64,000 nucleotides of DNA, from positions 248,001 through 312,000 of the forward strand of contig NZ_FRCN01000007.1 of assembly GCF_900142925.1 (NCBI RefSeq), given 5' to 3'. The position numbers were made by a program, and so were the translations under genes. The stretch's first letter is position 1. Each line of letters starts with the position of its first letter. This document shows, in pieces, positions 18,788 to 27,484 of the stretch. A model generated the notes under the pieces. That model worked only from the letters and a program-made list of their open reading frames with translations. It did no database searches and had not been told where the DNA came from. Source of the DNA: Chitinophaga sp. CF418 (GTDB taxonomy: Bacteria > Bacteroidota > Bacteroidia > Chitinophagales > Chitinophagaceae).

Positions 18788-19159
18788 AAGGAAAGTAATC
18801 TGGTGATATTAACATAAAGAAAAAGGGAGCTGAGTATTTGAGTTACAAACCTTCATGATGCAAGTGGTGAAATTTTAAGCCAGATAGTGTTGATTATTGA
18901 TAAGTTGTTCGCAATGCTGCCTTTGTATACAATGGAAAGATTATAATGGGTGATAATGGCAAAGACAAGAGTGATATAGGATCGCAGTATGTAGATTATC
19001 TGTAGTTGCCTGCGGTTTTTCTGTATACCATATGTAGATGTGGTATTAAAAAAAATCTTATTACTAATATTGTAAAATCAAAAAGTATTTCTTAGCTTCA
19101 CTTACATAACCCTGTAGTATTCACTATTATAAATTTTTTTTTAACCCAAAAAGAAAGCC
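18788..19159. other. Divergent intergenic region upstream of sigma factor and peptide gene
   Basis: The 372 bases separate the minus-strand sigma operon from the plus-strand peptide operon. It is AT-rich. TAATATTG at 19065-19072 resembles the -7 consensus with one mismatch and would serve the peptide gene; no good -33 element accompanies it. No hidden coding frame was seen. Confidence 0.4.
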
Positions 19160-19324
19160 ATGAAAAAATTAGCTTTTCTGTTGCTGGTGCTCATTGTTGG
19201 CACTACTGTAGCTATTGCCGTTAAGGCAAATCAATCTAAAGCAATTGCATACTGCCATTGCGAGCCAGATCTGAAATGTAATTCTACCGGCGCATGGGGC
19301 ATTAAAGTACAGATCTGTCCCTGA
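19160..19324 (+). CDS. Short secreted peptide with four cysteines
   Basis: A 54-residue frame begins after AAAAAGAAAGCC. It has a lysine start and a hydrophobic signal (MKKLAFLLLVLIVGTTVAIA), then a mature part of about 30 residues with C32, C34, C40 and C53 (YCHCEPDLKC and a final CP). The pattern resembles the small NVEALA/DUF6520-type exported peptides of Bacteroidota, though no such name motif is exact. It is 59 bases before a propeller-like gene, which overlaps a MauE/DoxX redox membrane protein gene. That context suggests disulfide formation in the mature peptide. No function is known. Confidence 0.6.
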   Translation: MKKLAFLLLVLIVGTTVAIAVKANQSKAIAYCHCEPDLKCNSTGAWGIKVQICP

Positions 19325-19383
19325 GGAAATTGCTATTCCATTAAATTTAAAAGGTTTAAGGCTGCCCTTGCAGCCTTATCTTT

Positions 19384-20325
19384 ATGAAAAGAGATCTACT
19401 GATACTATCAGCGCTATTATGCTGCGCTATCATCATTACATATATCCTTGCCAAAGAAGCCGAACCCGATAGAATATCTACAAACTACAAAAGGAATTAT
19501 GACAGATTCACGTTACAACCCATAGATACTGTTTTGTTTCCCGGAAGAGTAAGTGTCATGAAAGCTGCTCAGGGTAATATCTATGGATATGTATATAGCA
19601 AAAAAACTATCTTCAGATACAATACTGATCTACATAAGATAGATTCATTCTATAGTAGCAATGGAATAGTCACACGACTGGAAATTGATACGAATACCTT
19701 CTATATTTTTGATGATGGGGAAAACAACGTTACTGCCTATGGGCCAGGAAAAGGCAACGCCTATTATCTGAAAACAATCTTCGATTCCAGTAAAAAGATC
19801 ACACAGCTAAAACTGAGGAAATTTAGCACGCCCACAGTGGATAGTACTATATACGAATTTCCGCGTTTTGAAGACGGCGGACTTTCTGCAGATGGTTTTT
19901 ACATCAGCAATCATCATCATCAATATTATATCTCCTTTTATAACTCAGGAATTATACAATATGATGAGAAACATAAGAGTACTAAACTGATACATACTAT
20001 TGATCGTACCCCTCCTTCTAATATCGCTGTGCCAACGGGTAATATATATACACGGTCGAGTAAATCTGTGATTGTCAATTCCACTGCTACAGCCGATGAA
20101 GAGCATCTGTATGTGCTTTCTTATGTATTATCTCAGGATGCTGTGAAAAGCAACTACAGAGGACCGGTGGTAGATGTATATAATATTCAAAGCGGGTTGT
20201 ATGAAAGTAGTTTCAGATTTCCGGGCTATCAGGGTAAACCGGTACTGCAATTATCTAAATCCGCAGATACGCTGGTTGCTGCTTATGAAAATAACATTCT
20301 TCTTTTTAAGCTGACAAACAAATGA
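19384..20325 (+). CDS. Membrane-anchored protein with propeller-like repeats, unknown function
   Basis: The 313-residue protein has an N-terminal hydrophobic anchor (LLILSALLCCAIIITYILA) and then a periplasmic domain made of recurring beta-strand units of the kind (G/N)IYGYVYSKKTIFRYNT, FYIFDDGENNVTAYG, HLYVLSYV... VVDVYNIQSGLYE and LVAAYENNILLFKL. This spacing resembles a six-bladed beta-propeller such as the BF3164/TolB_like_DUF4221 group. It overlaps the next gene by 4 bases (ATGA), so translation is coupled. No catalytic residues are evident. It probably acts with the upstream peptide and the downstream MauE-like protein. Confidence 0.6.
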   Translation: MKRDLLILSALLCCAIIITYILAKEAEPDRISTNYKRNYDRFTLQPIDTVLFPGRVSVMKAAQGNIYGYVYSKKTIFRYNTDLHKIDSFYSSNGIVTRLEIDTNTFYIFDDGENNVTAYGPGKGNAYYLKTIFDSSKKITQLKLRKFSTPTVDSTIYEFPRFEDGGLSADGFYISNHHHQYYISFYNSGIIQYDEKHKSTKLIHTIDRTPPSNIAVPTGNIYTRSSKSVIVNSTATADEEHLYVLSYVLSQDAVKSNYRGPVVDVYNIQSGLYESSFRFPGYQGKPVLQLSKSADTLVAAYENNILLFKLTNK

Positions 20326-20729
20326 AAAAGCATATCATTACTGGCATTGTGATCCTCATCTCAATGTTGTTTACTTATGCGGCTATTTTCAAAGCCATGG
20401 ATTACCCCCTCTTCCTATCAGACATGAGTAAATCGCCATTGCTTGTTAAATATGATAAAAACCTGCTGGCGCCCGTGGTATTAGGTACCGAGTTTTTGAT
20501 AGTTGTATTACTGAACTTTCCTGTGACAAGGAAAACTGGTTTCTTTTTATCCTTTTTTGTAATGGCGATCTTCAGTCTTTATTTGTCTACCCTTTATTTC
20601 TTTTTTACTAATATTCCCTGCTCGTGTGGAGGTATCCTTGGGAAAATGCCCTATCCTGTACATATTGTTTTTAATATCTGCTTTACGTTATTATCCGGAA
20701 CAGGTGTATTACTCAGCAATAGGTCATAG
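20322..20729 (+). CDS. MauE/DoxX-family redox-associated membrane protein
   Basis: The 135-residue protein has four predicted membrane helices and a CSCGG motif (C100, C102) at the mouth of the third/fourth helix pair (TNIPCSCGGILGKMPYP). This is characteristic of MauE-like proteins in Bacteroidota, which are related to DoxX and VKOR-type oxidation partners; MauE itself is required for disulfide-rich subunit maturation of methylamine dehydrogenase. It overlaps the propeller gene by 4 bases and is the last gene before a hairpin. The closeness of a four-cysteine exported peptide suggests it helps oxidise that peptide; this is inference. Confidence 0.8.
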   Translation: MKKHIITGIVILISMLFTYAAIFKAMDYPLFLSDMSKSPLLVKYDKNLLAPVVLGTEFLIVVLLNFPVTRKTGFFLSFFVMAIFSLYLSTLYFFFTNIPCSCGGILGKMPYPVHIVFNICFTLLSGTGVLLSNRS

Positions 20730-20833
20730 CAGTATTAAGTGGTTAGAAAAAATTGTGATGAAAATATTGTTTCGTAATAGGAGTATCCATGACTTAAATA
20801 TTTAGTCCATTAAAAAGCGAAATTAGCGTAAAC

Positions 20834-20871
20834 AAAAAAGGCTTTTAGTCCAATGACTTAAAGCCTTTTTT
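20834..20871. terminator. Bidirectional hairpin terminator
   Basis: AAAAAAGGCTTTTAGTC pairs with the following arm with one mismatch around a CAAT loop, with T-runs on both sides. It ends the peptide-MauE operon on the plus strand and the tRNA transcript on the minus strand. Confidence 0.8.
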
Positions 20872-20877
20872 ATTTTG

Positions 20878-20961
20878 TGCCCAGGACTGGAGTCGAACCA
20901 GCATGTCCTTACGAACGCTGCGTTCTAAGCACAGTGCGTCTACCAATTTCGCCACCTGGGC
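20878..20961 (-). tRNA. tRNA-Leu (anticodon UAG)
   Basis: An 84-base class II tRNA is read on the minus strand. The acceptor stem is GCCCAGG/CCTGGGC. The D-arm contains GGTAGACGC, and the anticodon stem CTGTG/CGCAG (one G-U pair) holds the loop CTTAGAA with anticodon TAG. A long variable arm follows, and the T-loop is GGTTCGACTCC. The 3' CCA is not encoded. It reads CUA and other CUN leucine codons. Confidence 0.93.
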
Positions 20962-21352
20962 ATTGATTCTTAGTATATTATTTCTTTAAGCTAACATTTT
21001 TTTCCAGAATAGCAAAAAAAGTTAGTCCTAAATTTCCGGGAACGTGGGGGGCTCACCGTTGTAATAGGCTACGGTCGTAAGTAAGATAATGTCAAATCAT
21101 ATCTTAGTAGAAACTGTTGCAAAAAGATCATTAATGACCGGCTTCGTTTTACAAGGAAAAAATACCATCGCAACTTTAAAAGATTGTTATATATGAAAAA
21201 CATGGCAGGGGATTCTCATTTCCTTTCCTCTTGGACTTAGTTATTGATTTGACAAAAGGTAGCCATCATTGTGAGAGAAAGAATTTCTTAACTTGTAAAT
21301 AACAGTCTATGAACATATATTTGTTTAATACCATTATTCACATACCGTACAT
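20962..21352. other. Gene-free stretch upstream of tRNA-Leu and the glycosyltransferase
   Basis: About 390 AT-rich bases between the divergent tRNA and glycosyltransferase genes. No coding frame longer than about 16 codons with a plausible start, no repeat and no clear promoter pair was seen. Confidence 0.4.
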
Positions 21353-23017
21353 ATGCGTACACCCAAGCTATCTACTATTCTATTATTGGCAATTATTGCT
21401 GCGTTGTTTTTCATTCCTTTCCTGGGGTGGGTTCATTTATTTGATTGGGATGAAATAAATTTTGCGGAATGTTCCAGAGAAATGTTGAAACTGGACGATT
21501 ATACCAGGATCTACGTCAACTTCAAGCCGTTCTGGGAAAAACCACCGATGTTCTTCTGGATGCAGAGTTTTTCTATGAAAATATTTGGGGTCAGTGAATT
21601 TGCCGCGCGTTTTCCTAATGCGATCTGCGGGATCGTTACCCTTGTTGTTCTTTATCTTTGTGGTACAAGATTGTACGATAGAAAGTTTGGGATCCTTTGG
21701 GCGCTTGCATTTGGTGGCTCGCTTTTTCCTAATATGTATTTCAAATCCGGTATTATTGATCCGTGGTTTAATCTGTTTATCTTCCTGTCACTATACTTTT
21801 TTATTTTGTATAACTGGAAGAAGAATGGATTTGATAAGGAAGGGATGGAAAAAAAGCCGGTGTATTATGCTGTTTGGTCGGGCATCTTTATGGGACTTGC
21901 CATTCTCACAAAGGGGCAGGTAGCTTTGATGGTTTTTCTGCTGGTGTTAGGAGTCTATCTTATTTATAATAAATTCAGGATCTTTTTTAACTGGTGGCAT
22001 GCCCTTTTATTTTTGATAGTCGCATCTTTAGTTACCTGCTCATGGTATGGATATGAAACGGCAAAGAACGGGCCCTGGTTTATTACAGAGTTTTTAAAGT
22101 ACCAGTATCGCCTCTTTTCCACTCACGATGCGGGGCAAGCAGGTTTTTTCGGGTATCATTATGTGGTGTTGCTCATCGGATGTTTTCCGGCTTCTCTTTT
22201 TGCTATTCGTGCTTTCTTTAAAGCGCGCTACAACAGCAGATATGAAAAAGATTTTAAGATTTGGATGCTGTTGTTGTTCTGGGTAGTTACGATTTTATTC
22301 ACGATCGTACAATCGCGTATTATTCATTATTCCTCCCTGGCCTGGTTCCCGGTTACTTTCCTGGCAGCTTATTCATTTTATAAATGGGACAGAAAGGAAA
22401 TGAGCTATAAGAAATATGTGGGAGTATTAACAACGATCCTGGGAGGTATCATCGCAATGGTATTGCTGGCTGTTACAGTGATCGCATTAAATATTAAAAA
22501 ATTGATTCCCTATGTTCACGATACATTTGCGCAGGCGAACATGGCCGCTGATGTACACTGGAGTGGTTGGGAAGGTATAGTGGGGATCTTAATGGTGGTA
22601 ACTATTGTAGTGGGGATAAGGCAGTTGAGCAGGCATGCATTCCTGAAGGCGGCGGCCACTTATTTTGTTGGAACGGGCCTGGTTATTTTTCTGGCAGCGG
22701 CGATCATTGTTCCAAAAGTAGAAAAGTATTCACAGGCTGCGGCTATTGAATTTTTTGAGCAAAGACAAGGAGAGGATTGTTATGTAACCACATTAGGTTA
22801 TTGGAGCTATGCGCCTTTCTTTTATACGCATAAGGAAAAGCCAGTGAATCAAAATTCTTATGAAGAAGCATGGTTGCTGACGGGAGATATTGATAAACCT
22901 GTTTATTTCGTAACAAAAGTGGACAGGATAGATAGTTATGAACAGTATAGCTCGTTGAAAGAGCTGTATCGCAAAAATGGATTTGTGTTTTTGAAGAGAG
23001 AAGTAGGGGCTAAGTAA
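21353..23017 (+). CDS. Glycosyltransferase family 39 / ArnT-like membrane protein
   Basis: The 554-residue protein has about 12 membrane helices. The first periplasmic loop has the acidic pair DWDEINFAECSREML and the later KPFWEKPPMFFWMQS, both hallmarks of polyisoprenyl-phosphate-sugar transferases of the ArnT/PMT group, whose catalytic Asp lies in this first loop. It should transfer a sugar from a lipid-linked donor to an acceptor at the periplasmic face, such as lipid A or a protein. It is isolated, ending 16 bases before a convergent oxygenase gene. The acceptor cannot be told from sequence. Confidence 0.85.
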   Translation: MRTPKLSTILLLAIIAALFFIPFLGWVHLFDWDEINFAECSREMLKLDDYTRIYVNFKPFWEKPPMFFWMQSFSMKIFGVSEFAARFPNAICGIVTLVVLYLCGTRLYDRKFGILWALAFGGSLFPNMYFKSGIIDPWFNLFIFLSLYFFILYNWKKNGFDKEGMEKKPVYYAVWSGIFMGLAILTKGQVALMVFLLVLGVYLIYNKFRIFFNWWHALLFLIVASLVTCSWYGYETAKNGPWFITEFLKYQYRLFSTHDAGQAGFFGYHYVVLLIGCFPASLFAIRAFFKARYNSRYEKDFKIWMLLLFWVVTILFTIVQSRIIHYSSLAWFPVTFLAAYSFYKWDRKEMSYKKYVGVLTTILGGIIAMVLLAVTVIALNIKKLIPYVHDTFAQANMAADVHWSGWEGIVGILMVVTIVVGIRQLSRHAFLKAAATYFVGTGLVIFLAAAIIVPKVEKYSQAAAIEFFEQRQGEDCYVTTLGYWSYAPFFYTHKEKPVNQNSYEEAWLLTGDIDKPVYFVTKVDRIDSYEQYSSLKELYRKNGFVFLKREVGAK

Positions 23018-23033
23018 TCGGACCGGTGTTCTT

Positions 23034-23903
23034 TTACTTTTTACGCGAAAAGAATCGCAGCACTTTACTAACAATTTTATCGTTCGCTCCCAGCATGCCT
23101 TTAAGATCTGTATAAATGGCCACCATAAGATTATCCAGTTTCACCCTAAATTTCTTTTTTTCTTCTCCGGGGCGTACCATATAATGAGTAGCTCTACGAA
23201 GGGGGTGGGCCTCTTCCGTATAATAATACAAAGCAATTGATCTTCTGTACCGATCTTCAGGGCAGGTAGTTGGCTCCGGGTGTCCATGGTAGGAATCAGC
23301 ATCTGTGTTAAAAATGACACAGCGATTAAAAACAGGCAATACTTTCTTTTCGCACGCCTGCATTTTCGTATCCCATAGTTCCAGGTTACCACCATATTCT
23401 TCCTGCCAGTCTTTGTTGAGGTACACGAGTACATTTACCCGCCGTTGCCAGTGACGATGATGCGGGTGCACTGTGAAATCGGCATGGATATTAAGAAAGC
23501 CGCCTCTTTTAGACTGGTGTATGCCTCCACCCTCAAGAAGATCATCTTTAATAAGACCTTTTATGCCGGTTAGTGTACTGAGGAATTTAAGAAATTCCGG
23601 GGAATTTAATTCATTAATGGTCCGTTTAATTGAGGTCGGTAACAGATCGAGCTTATTCAGTCCGGCTTTGTTTTCGTTATAATGAACGTAATTGATCCAA
23701 CCATCATCCTCATTCAATTTATTAAACTCCTGAACGCATGCGTCCAATACATCGGGGTTGAGGAAGTTCTCCAATACAATATGAGGATAAGGACTGGCTC
23801 CCTGGTATTCGCCGGTCAGTGACGGAAGCTGATTATTCCAACGGTCATAATCAAATAGTTGCATATTTGTGGTGGATTGCACTTCTTGAGTTTTTAAAGA
23901 CAT
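23034..23903 (-). CDS. 2-oxoglutarate/Fe(II)-dependent oxygenase (prolyl 4-hydroxylase-like)
   Basis: The 289-residue protein carries the double-stranded beta-helix iron site: H140-x-D142 in LNIHADFTVHP, the distal His in DSYHGHPEP (H206), and the 2OG-binding Arg in YRRSIALYYYT (around 220). The strand NVLVYLNKDWQEEYGGNLELW is typical of the P4Hc/2OG-FeII_Oxy_3 family. It hydroxylates a protein side chain, sugar or small molecule using O2 and 2-oxoglutarate. It is convergent with the glycosyltransferase and has no same-strand partner; a shared role with glycan modification is only a guess. Confidence 0.85.
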   Translation of the reverse strand: MSLKTQEVQSTTNMQLFDYDRWNNQLPSLTGEYQGASPYPHIVLENFLNPDVLDACVQEFNKLNEDDGWINYVHYNENKAGLNKLDLLPTSIKRTINELNSPEFLKFLSTLTGIKGLIKDDLLEGGGIHQSKRGGFLNIHADFTVHPHHRHWQRRVNVLVYLNKDWQEEYGGNLELWDTKMQACEKKVLPVFNRCVIFNTDADSYHGHPEPTTCPEDRYRRSIALYYYTEEAHPLRRATHYMVRPGEEKKKFRVKLDNLMVAIYTDLKGMLGANDKIVSKVLRFFSRKK

Positions 23904-24083
23904 GACTTACAAGGACTCATAAATATAACGGAAAATATTATTTGTATAATACCGCAATGAGGATATTTCCTATCCACAACAAAATGGTAACATACACAAC
24001 AATATGGTCAGGATAATCAGCATGAGAACGGAAACAATATCCATAAATAAAAACCTGCATTCATAGCATGACTTTGGATGATC

Positions 24084-24113
24084 TTGATTATTCGCCCGAC
24101 TTCACTAATTTTG
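24084..24113 (+). promoter_or_regulatory. Bacteroidota-type promoter
   Basis: TTG at 24084-24086, then exactly 19 bases, then TAATTTTG at 24106-24113. This fits the -33 TTTG / -7 TAnnTTTG consensus closely. The predicted start is about 70 bases before the SEC-C gene. Confidence 0.6.
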
Positions 24114-24190
24114 TCCCTCTATTGTAGTGCAGAAGAGGTTATTCAGGCATATGCTGCACTTTTACATCATTTTAAGGTTGATTAACTAAT

Positions 24191-24874
24191 ATGACAAGTC
24201 CAATTGAGATTACCAGTCCGGTCCGGAGACTGATCGACAAAATCGGGTCAGAATATGAACATGAAATTATCCCTATAAAGCCAAGTCCGGCTGCTATTCC
24301 AGGGAACTCGTATTTTAACGTACAGGAGAAAGTTACTAAAGATGGTGGAAACCTCGTCTACGGATGGGCTGTTTGGTTAAGTGATGTTATATGTGAAGGT
24401 GAACACCACGCGGTATGGGAAGATGAGGACGGGAATCTGGTTGATGTCACACCGCCGCGTGTACCGCTGGACAAGATGTTGTTTATTCCTGATAGCAGAT
24501 TTCCGTATGAGGGAAAGCATATTGCCAATATAAGGATCAGTGTTGTAGATAACCCGCTGGTTGAGCATATTATTCTATTGGCGGGAATGAAGGATTACTT
24601 GCTAAGGTTTGCTACCCGTGTAGGCGATGAACAGCATCATTTCAATACATTTACGGGCAATGTCTACAATCACTATGACACCTTGTTCAATAATGCATTG
24701 CTCTTTTTCAGGGAAGGAGGGAAGCTGGGAAGCGCATGTTATTGCGGAAGCCTGAAACCATATAGCCAGTGCCATGGTAAAAATCTACCGGCTTCTATCG
24801 AAAAGGTGAAGGACACTGTGGTAAAGATGAATGATCTTGCTAATGAGGAAAAAGCGGAGGGGCACTTATCTTAA
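24191..24874 (+). CDS. SEC-C zinc-motif protein of unknown function
   Basis: The 227-residue protein has an N-terminal domain with YGWAVWLSDVICEGEHHAVW followed by DEDGNLVDVTPP, a conserved block seen in several uncharacterised SEC-C proteins. A C-terminal SEC-C-like zinc site is formed by C183, C185, C194 and H195 (CYCGSLKPYSQCHG). SEC-C modules bind zinc and are known from SecA and many unrelated proteins, so they do not define the function. The promoter above precedes it. A receiver-like gene follows 100 bases downstream on the same strand and may be co-transcribed. Confidence 0.7.
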   Translation: MTSPIEITSPVRRLIDKIGSEYEHEIIPIKPSPAAIPGNSYFNVQEKVTKDGGNLVYGWAVWLSDVICEGEHHAVWEDEDGNLVDVTPPRVPLDKMLFIPDSRFPYEGKHIANIRISVVDNPLVEHIILLAGMKDYLLRFATRVGDEQHHFNTFTGNVYNHYDTLFNNALLFFREGGKLGSACYCGSLKPYSQCHGKNLPASIEKVKDTVVKMNDLANEEKAEGHLS

Positions 24875-24974
24875 CTTTATTGCTGCATTTGCTTTGTGCA
24901 GTTTAAAGGGTTAATGACAAAGGGCAGTAATCTAAATTAACTCAACGGTTATATTCATCATAACTTTTCAGCCA

Positions 24975-25403
24975 ATGTCGGACATCTTTCTACCTGTGAT
25001 CTTAATGCTGGAATACGATCCGGACGATCGATTTATAACCAGTACTGTTTTCGAAGAACAGCAGTATCAGGTGCATCTCGAATTCGTAAATAATAGCAAA
25101 GGGGTATTTAGTTACCTGGATCAGTGCCGGCTTTCAAATTCGCCATACCCTGCGGTGATACTTATTAACCTTAACATCACCCCCCTTGACGGACGGGAAA
25201 TATTGAAGCAATTGAAGGGGAATGTGGATTACCGGCACCTGCCGGTAGTTATACTGTCGGACTCAAAAGATCCTAAGCTCGCCAGGGAATGCTATGCACT
25301 GGGCGCCAGTTCATTCATACAGAAACCTGCCGCGCTTAGTGGAACTAATGAAAAGATCCGCAACTTTTTCAAATATTGGTTTGAGACTGTAGTGTTGTCA
25401 TAA
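24975..25403 (+). CDS. Stand-alone receiver-domain protein without the phospho-acceptor Asp
   Basis: The 142-residue protein has the (beta-alpha)5 receiver pattern: EYDPDDRF replaces the acidic pocket DDDPDD, VILINLNITPLDG aligns with the acceptor motif (usually LLDLNMPxMDG), VVILSDSKD carries the switch Ser, and SFIQKP carries the conserved Lys. At the acceptor position there is Asn65 rather than Asp. It therefore probably cannot be phosphorylated in the normal way and acts as a pseudo-receiver, through binding alone. No histidine kinase or output domain gene is adjacent. Confidence 0.75.
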   Translation: MSDIFLPVILMLEYDPDDRFITSTVFEEQQYQVHLEFVNNSKGVFSYLDQCRLSNSPYPAVILINLNITPLDGREILKQLKGNVDYRHLPVVILSDSKDPKLARECYALGASSFIQKPAALSGTNEKIRNFFKYWFETVVLS

Positions 25404-25604
25404 AATCACGGATTTTGGTTCGCTGGCAGAAGGGCACAGGACACCAGGGGATGTCGTTGCCCACTTTCTATTTTGTTTTGCATACAGGGTATTTCAACTG
25501 TGGGCGTTATCATTGTTAAATAAGCCAACAACCCATTATTTTAGAATATTAGCTGCGACCCACTTATGCCAAGTGGCTGGCCTGCAGATAAAAAAGATAA
25601 CACA

Positions 25605-25996
25605 ATGAGTGAACATCATGAAATCCTCAACGCGCATCTGAAAAATTTTGCCTCATTAACCGATAAAGATATTGCGGATGCCAGTAGCCTTTGGAAAATC
25701 CGCAAAATTAAAAAAGGCGACTTTTTTAATATGCAGCATATGGCATGTAATGATCTCGGTTTGGCCGTTTACTCGCAGAGCTATTTTTCACTTATTCGCA
25801 GTCCAGGACGGAAGAGTTACTTTTCATCAGCCATGAAGAGCGATATATCAGGCTGCTCAATGAACATCCGAACATTGTGAACCGCATACCGGCTTACCAT
25901 ATCTCATCATATCTTGGTATTACCAATCCGTCTTTAAGCCGTATTCGAAAAAGGCTGGGACGCCAAGTGCCTCCCAGCGAATTCAATGATCACTAA
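25605..25996 (+). pseudogene. Broken Crp/Fnr-family regulator (internal deletion and frameshift)
   Basis: The first 45 residues (MSEHHEILNAHLKNFASLTD, KIRKIKKGDFFN) match the start of Chitinophagaceae Crp/Fnr regulators. From about 25812 another frame encodes their end: ERYIRLLNEHPNIVNRIPAY then ISSYLGITNPSLSRIRKRLG and a TAA at 25996. The cyclic-nucleotide-like barrel in between is almost all missing (about 25 codons instead of about 100) and the frame is shifted. The gene cannot give a working regulator. Confidence 0.8.
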
Positions 25997-26085
25997 ACCG
26001 GCATGAAGGCCAGTGTCAATTTCATTAAAACAACCGCTACCAAATCTTTTGCCAGCGGTTGTTCGTTATTGTTTCATTGACTACT

Positions 26086-26676
26086 CTAAGCAGCAATCGG
26101 CGCTGCTTTAATTGTTTTCGATAATCTGATCGCAGTCAGAATGAAATAGAATGCGCCAAATGCAGCATAACCGATTAAGGTAGATATTCCAGCGTTCGGG
26201 GCATGTGCCATAGCGATGAAAGCACCGCCTGCCAAAACAGACTGACCACCACTAATGATCATGGGCCATTGCGCACCCAGTTGCTTACGTCGGCGCAAAC
26301 CCAGTATCAGCTGTATCAGGCCGGTAAGAATTGCCCAGGCGCCAAAGACCATGAAGGCTTCGGGGATACCTTTTTGCAGTGCCGCAGTTACCGCGATAGT
26401 CGTGATAATGCTAATGCCCGCATTTATATATTGCGGTGTTTTTGACGCTGCAGGCGGATTAGCTTTGATATCCAGGAAAGTGGCAACTATATCCCAGGCA
26501 GGGTAAATAATAAAGAGAACCATTGCGATACCGGCATTGCCCTTAGCTAAAACAGCAACAAGTATTATCCAGATAATGGAGAATGAAGCGCGTAAAAAAT
26601 AGAGCTTACGCAAGGATTTGGCAGTTTCAATGGTCTCTGTTGAAACGACCATTTCAGATTGATTTAATGCGTTCAT
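26086..26676 (-). CDS. DUF308/HdeD-like membrane protein
   Basis: The 196-residue protein has about six hydrophobic helices after a polar N-terminus (residues 1-25). The helix pairs IVATFLDIKANPP, AWAILTGLIQLILGLRRRKQ and GAFYFILTAIRLS resemble the DUF308 (HdeD-like) repeat, in which two-helix units recur. HdeD is linked with acid resistance in enterobacteria, but the general function of the family is unknown. It is a single gene, converging on the remains of the Crp/Fnr gene. Confidence 0.65.
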   Translation of the reverse strand: MNALNQSEMVVSTETIETAKSLRKLYFLRASFSIIWIILVAVLAKGNAGIAMVLFIIYPAWDIVATFLDIKANPPAASKTPQYINAGISIITTIAVTAALQKGIPEAFMVFGAWAILTGLIQLILGLRRRKQLGAQWPMIISGGQSVLAGGAFIAMAHAPNAGISTLIGYAAFGAFYFILTAIRLSKTIKAAPIAA

Positions 26677-27199
26677 GACACGATGTTTTAATGCTTATTT
26701 GCTAATCAAAGGTCACCGATATTTCGTTGCAGGATTTTCACTTAGGTTAAACTTTTGGAAAAAGTGAAGATTTTTATCTCTCGTTGGACGACCAGAGAAG
26801 GCCCAGAGTAGGCTCAGACAAGTATAAAAAGACAAAAGACGCCGGAGATACTATTTCAGGCGTTTGCCATAGCGCCCGGTAGTGAAGCAATTTTTAACAA
26901 AATATGATTGATTGTCAGTAAGTTATTTGTAATGCAGGGATGATTAGTAATTATTAACCTGAAACAACTCATATTTGAGCGGGCAACTAATCCTCTTCAC
27001 GATGTATATATCAATTTCTCTGCGGAAGTATCATACGGCGTGCCGGATCGTCCTCAAAATACATCCGGGAAAAATTTTGGCGGCATTTTTTCGGTTTTAA
27101 CTATTTTTACTGGCGAAGCTGACTTCTGAATCTGGAATATCAGTAAGGCGAATGTGAGCTGATATCCGAACGTTCTAAATTCTAAGCAAACCGTTGACA
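26677..27199. other. Gene-free stretch with a repeat-family hairpin (26833-26865)
   Basis: The stretch contains an imperfect hairpin with the core ACGCCGGAGATA and a trailing GGCGTTTGCCAT, similar to those at 4040 and 46131, including sequence beyond the stem (GCCC, GTAG, AGCA). The rest is unremarkable AT-rich sequence upstream of a small DNA-binding-like gene. Confidence 0.5.
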
Positions 27200-27484
27200 A
27201 TGAGAGCCAAAAAAGAAAATGTACGAGAGGTATTTCCTGCAACTATCGACAGATTAAAAGAGCGGGCGCAAAGCGCCGGTAAAACCTTGACCGATACGGA
27301 CATCGCTGCAGAACTTGGCATCCCGATAGAAACATTTAAAATATACTATCAAAAGGACAAGGCTCCATCTGAAATTTTCGACCTGATGCGGAAGAAATTC
27401 AAGCAGTTTATCGGCACACTATACATCGAGTGTGTAATCCTTACTGACGAATTTGATGAACCTGATTCAGATGATGAAGATTAG
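27200..27484 (+). CDS. Small helix-turn-helix-like protein
   Basis: The 94-residue protein, starting at the ATG rather than the TTG two codons upstream, has a helical region with a HTH-like segment (DTDIAAELGIPIETFKIYYQ) similar to XRE-type regulators and ends with an acidic tail (DEFDEPDSDDED). It may bind DNA, perhaps as a plasmid- or phage-type regulator, but this is a pattern match only. It is isolated on the plus strand; the next genes on the right are the minus-strand lanthipeptide-like precursor and the GlsB-type protein. Confidence 0.55.
   Translation: MRAKKENVREVFPATIDRLKERAQSAGKTLTDTDIAAELGIPIETFKIYYQKDKAPSEIFDLMRKKFKQFIGTLYIECVILTDEFDEPDSDDED

Noticed and set aside
21193..21240. 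Short frame starting MKNMAGDSHFLSSW
   Set aside because: Only about 15 codons without conservation signs; considered chance.
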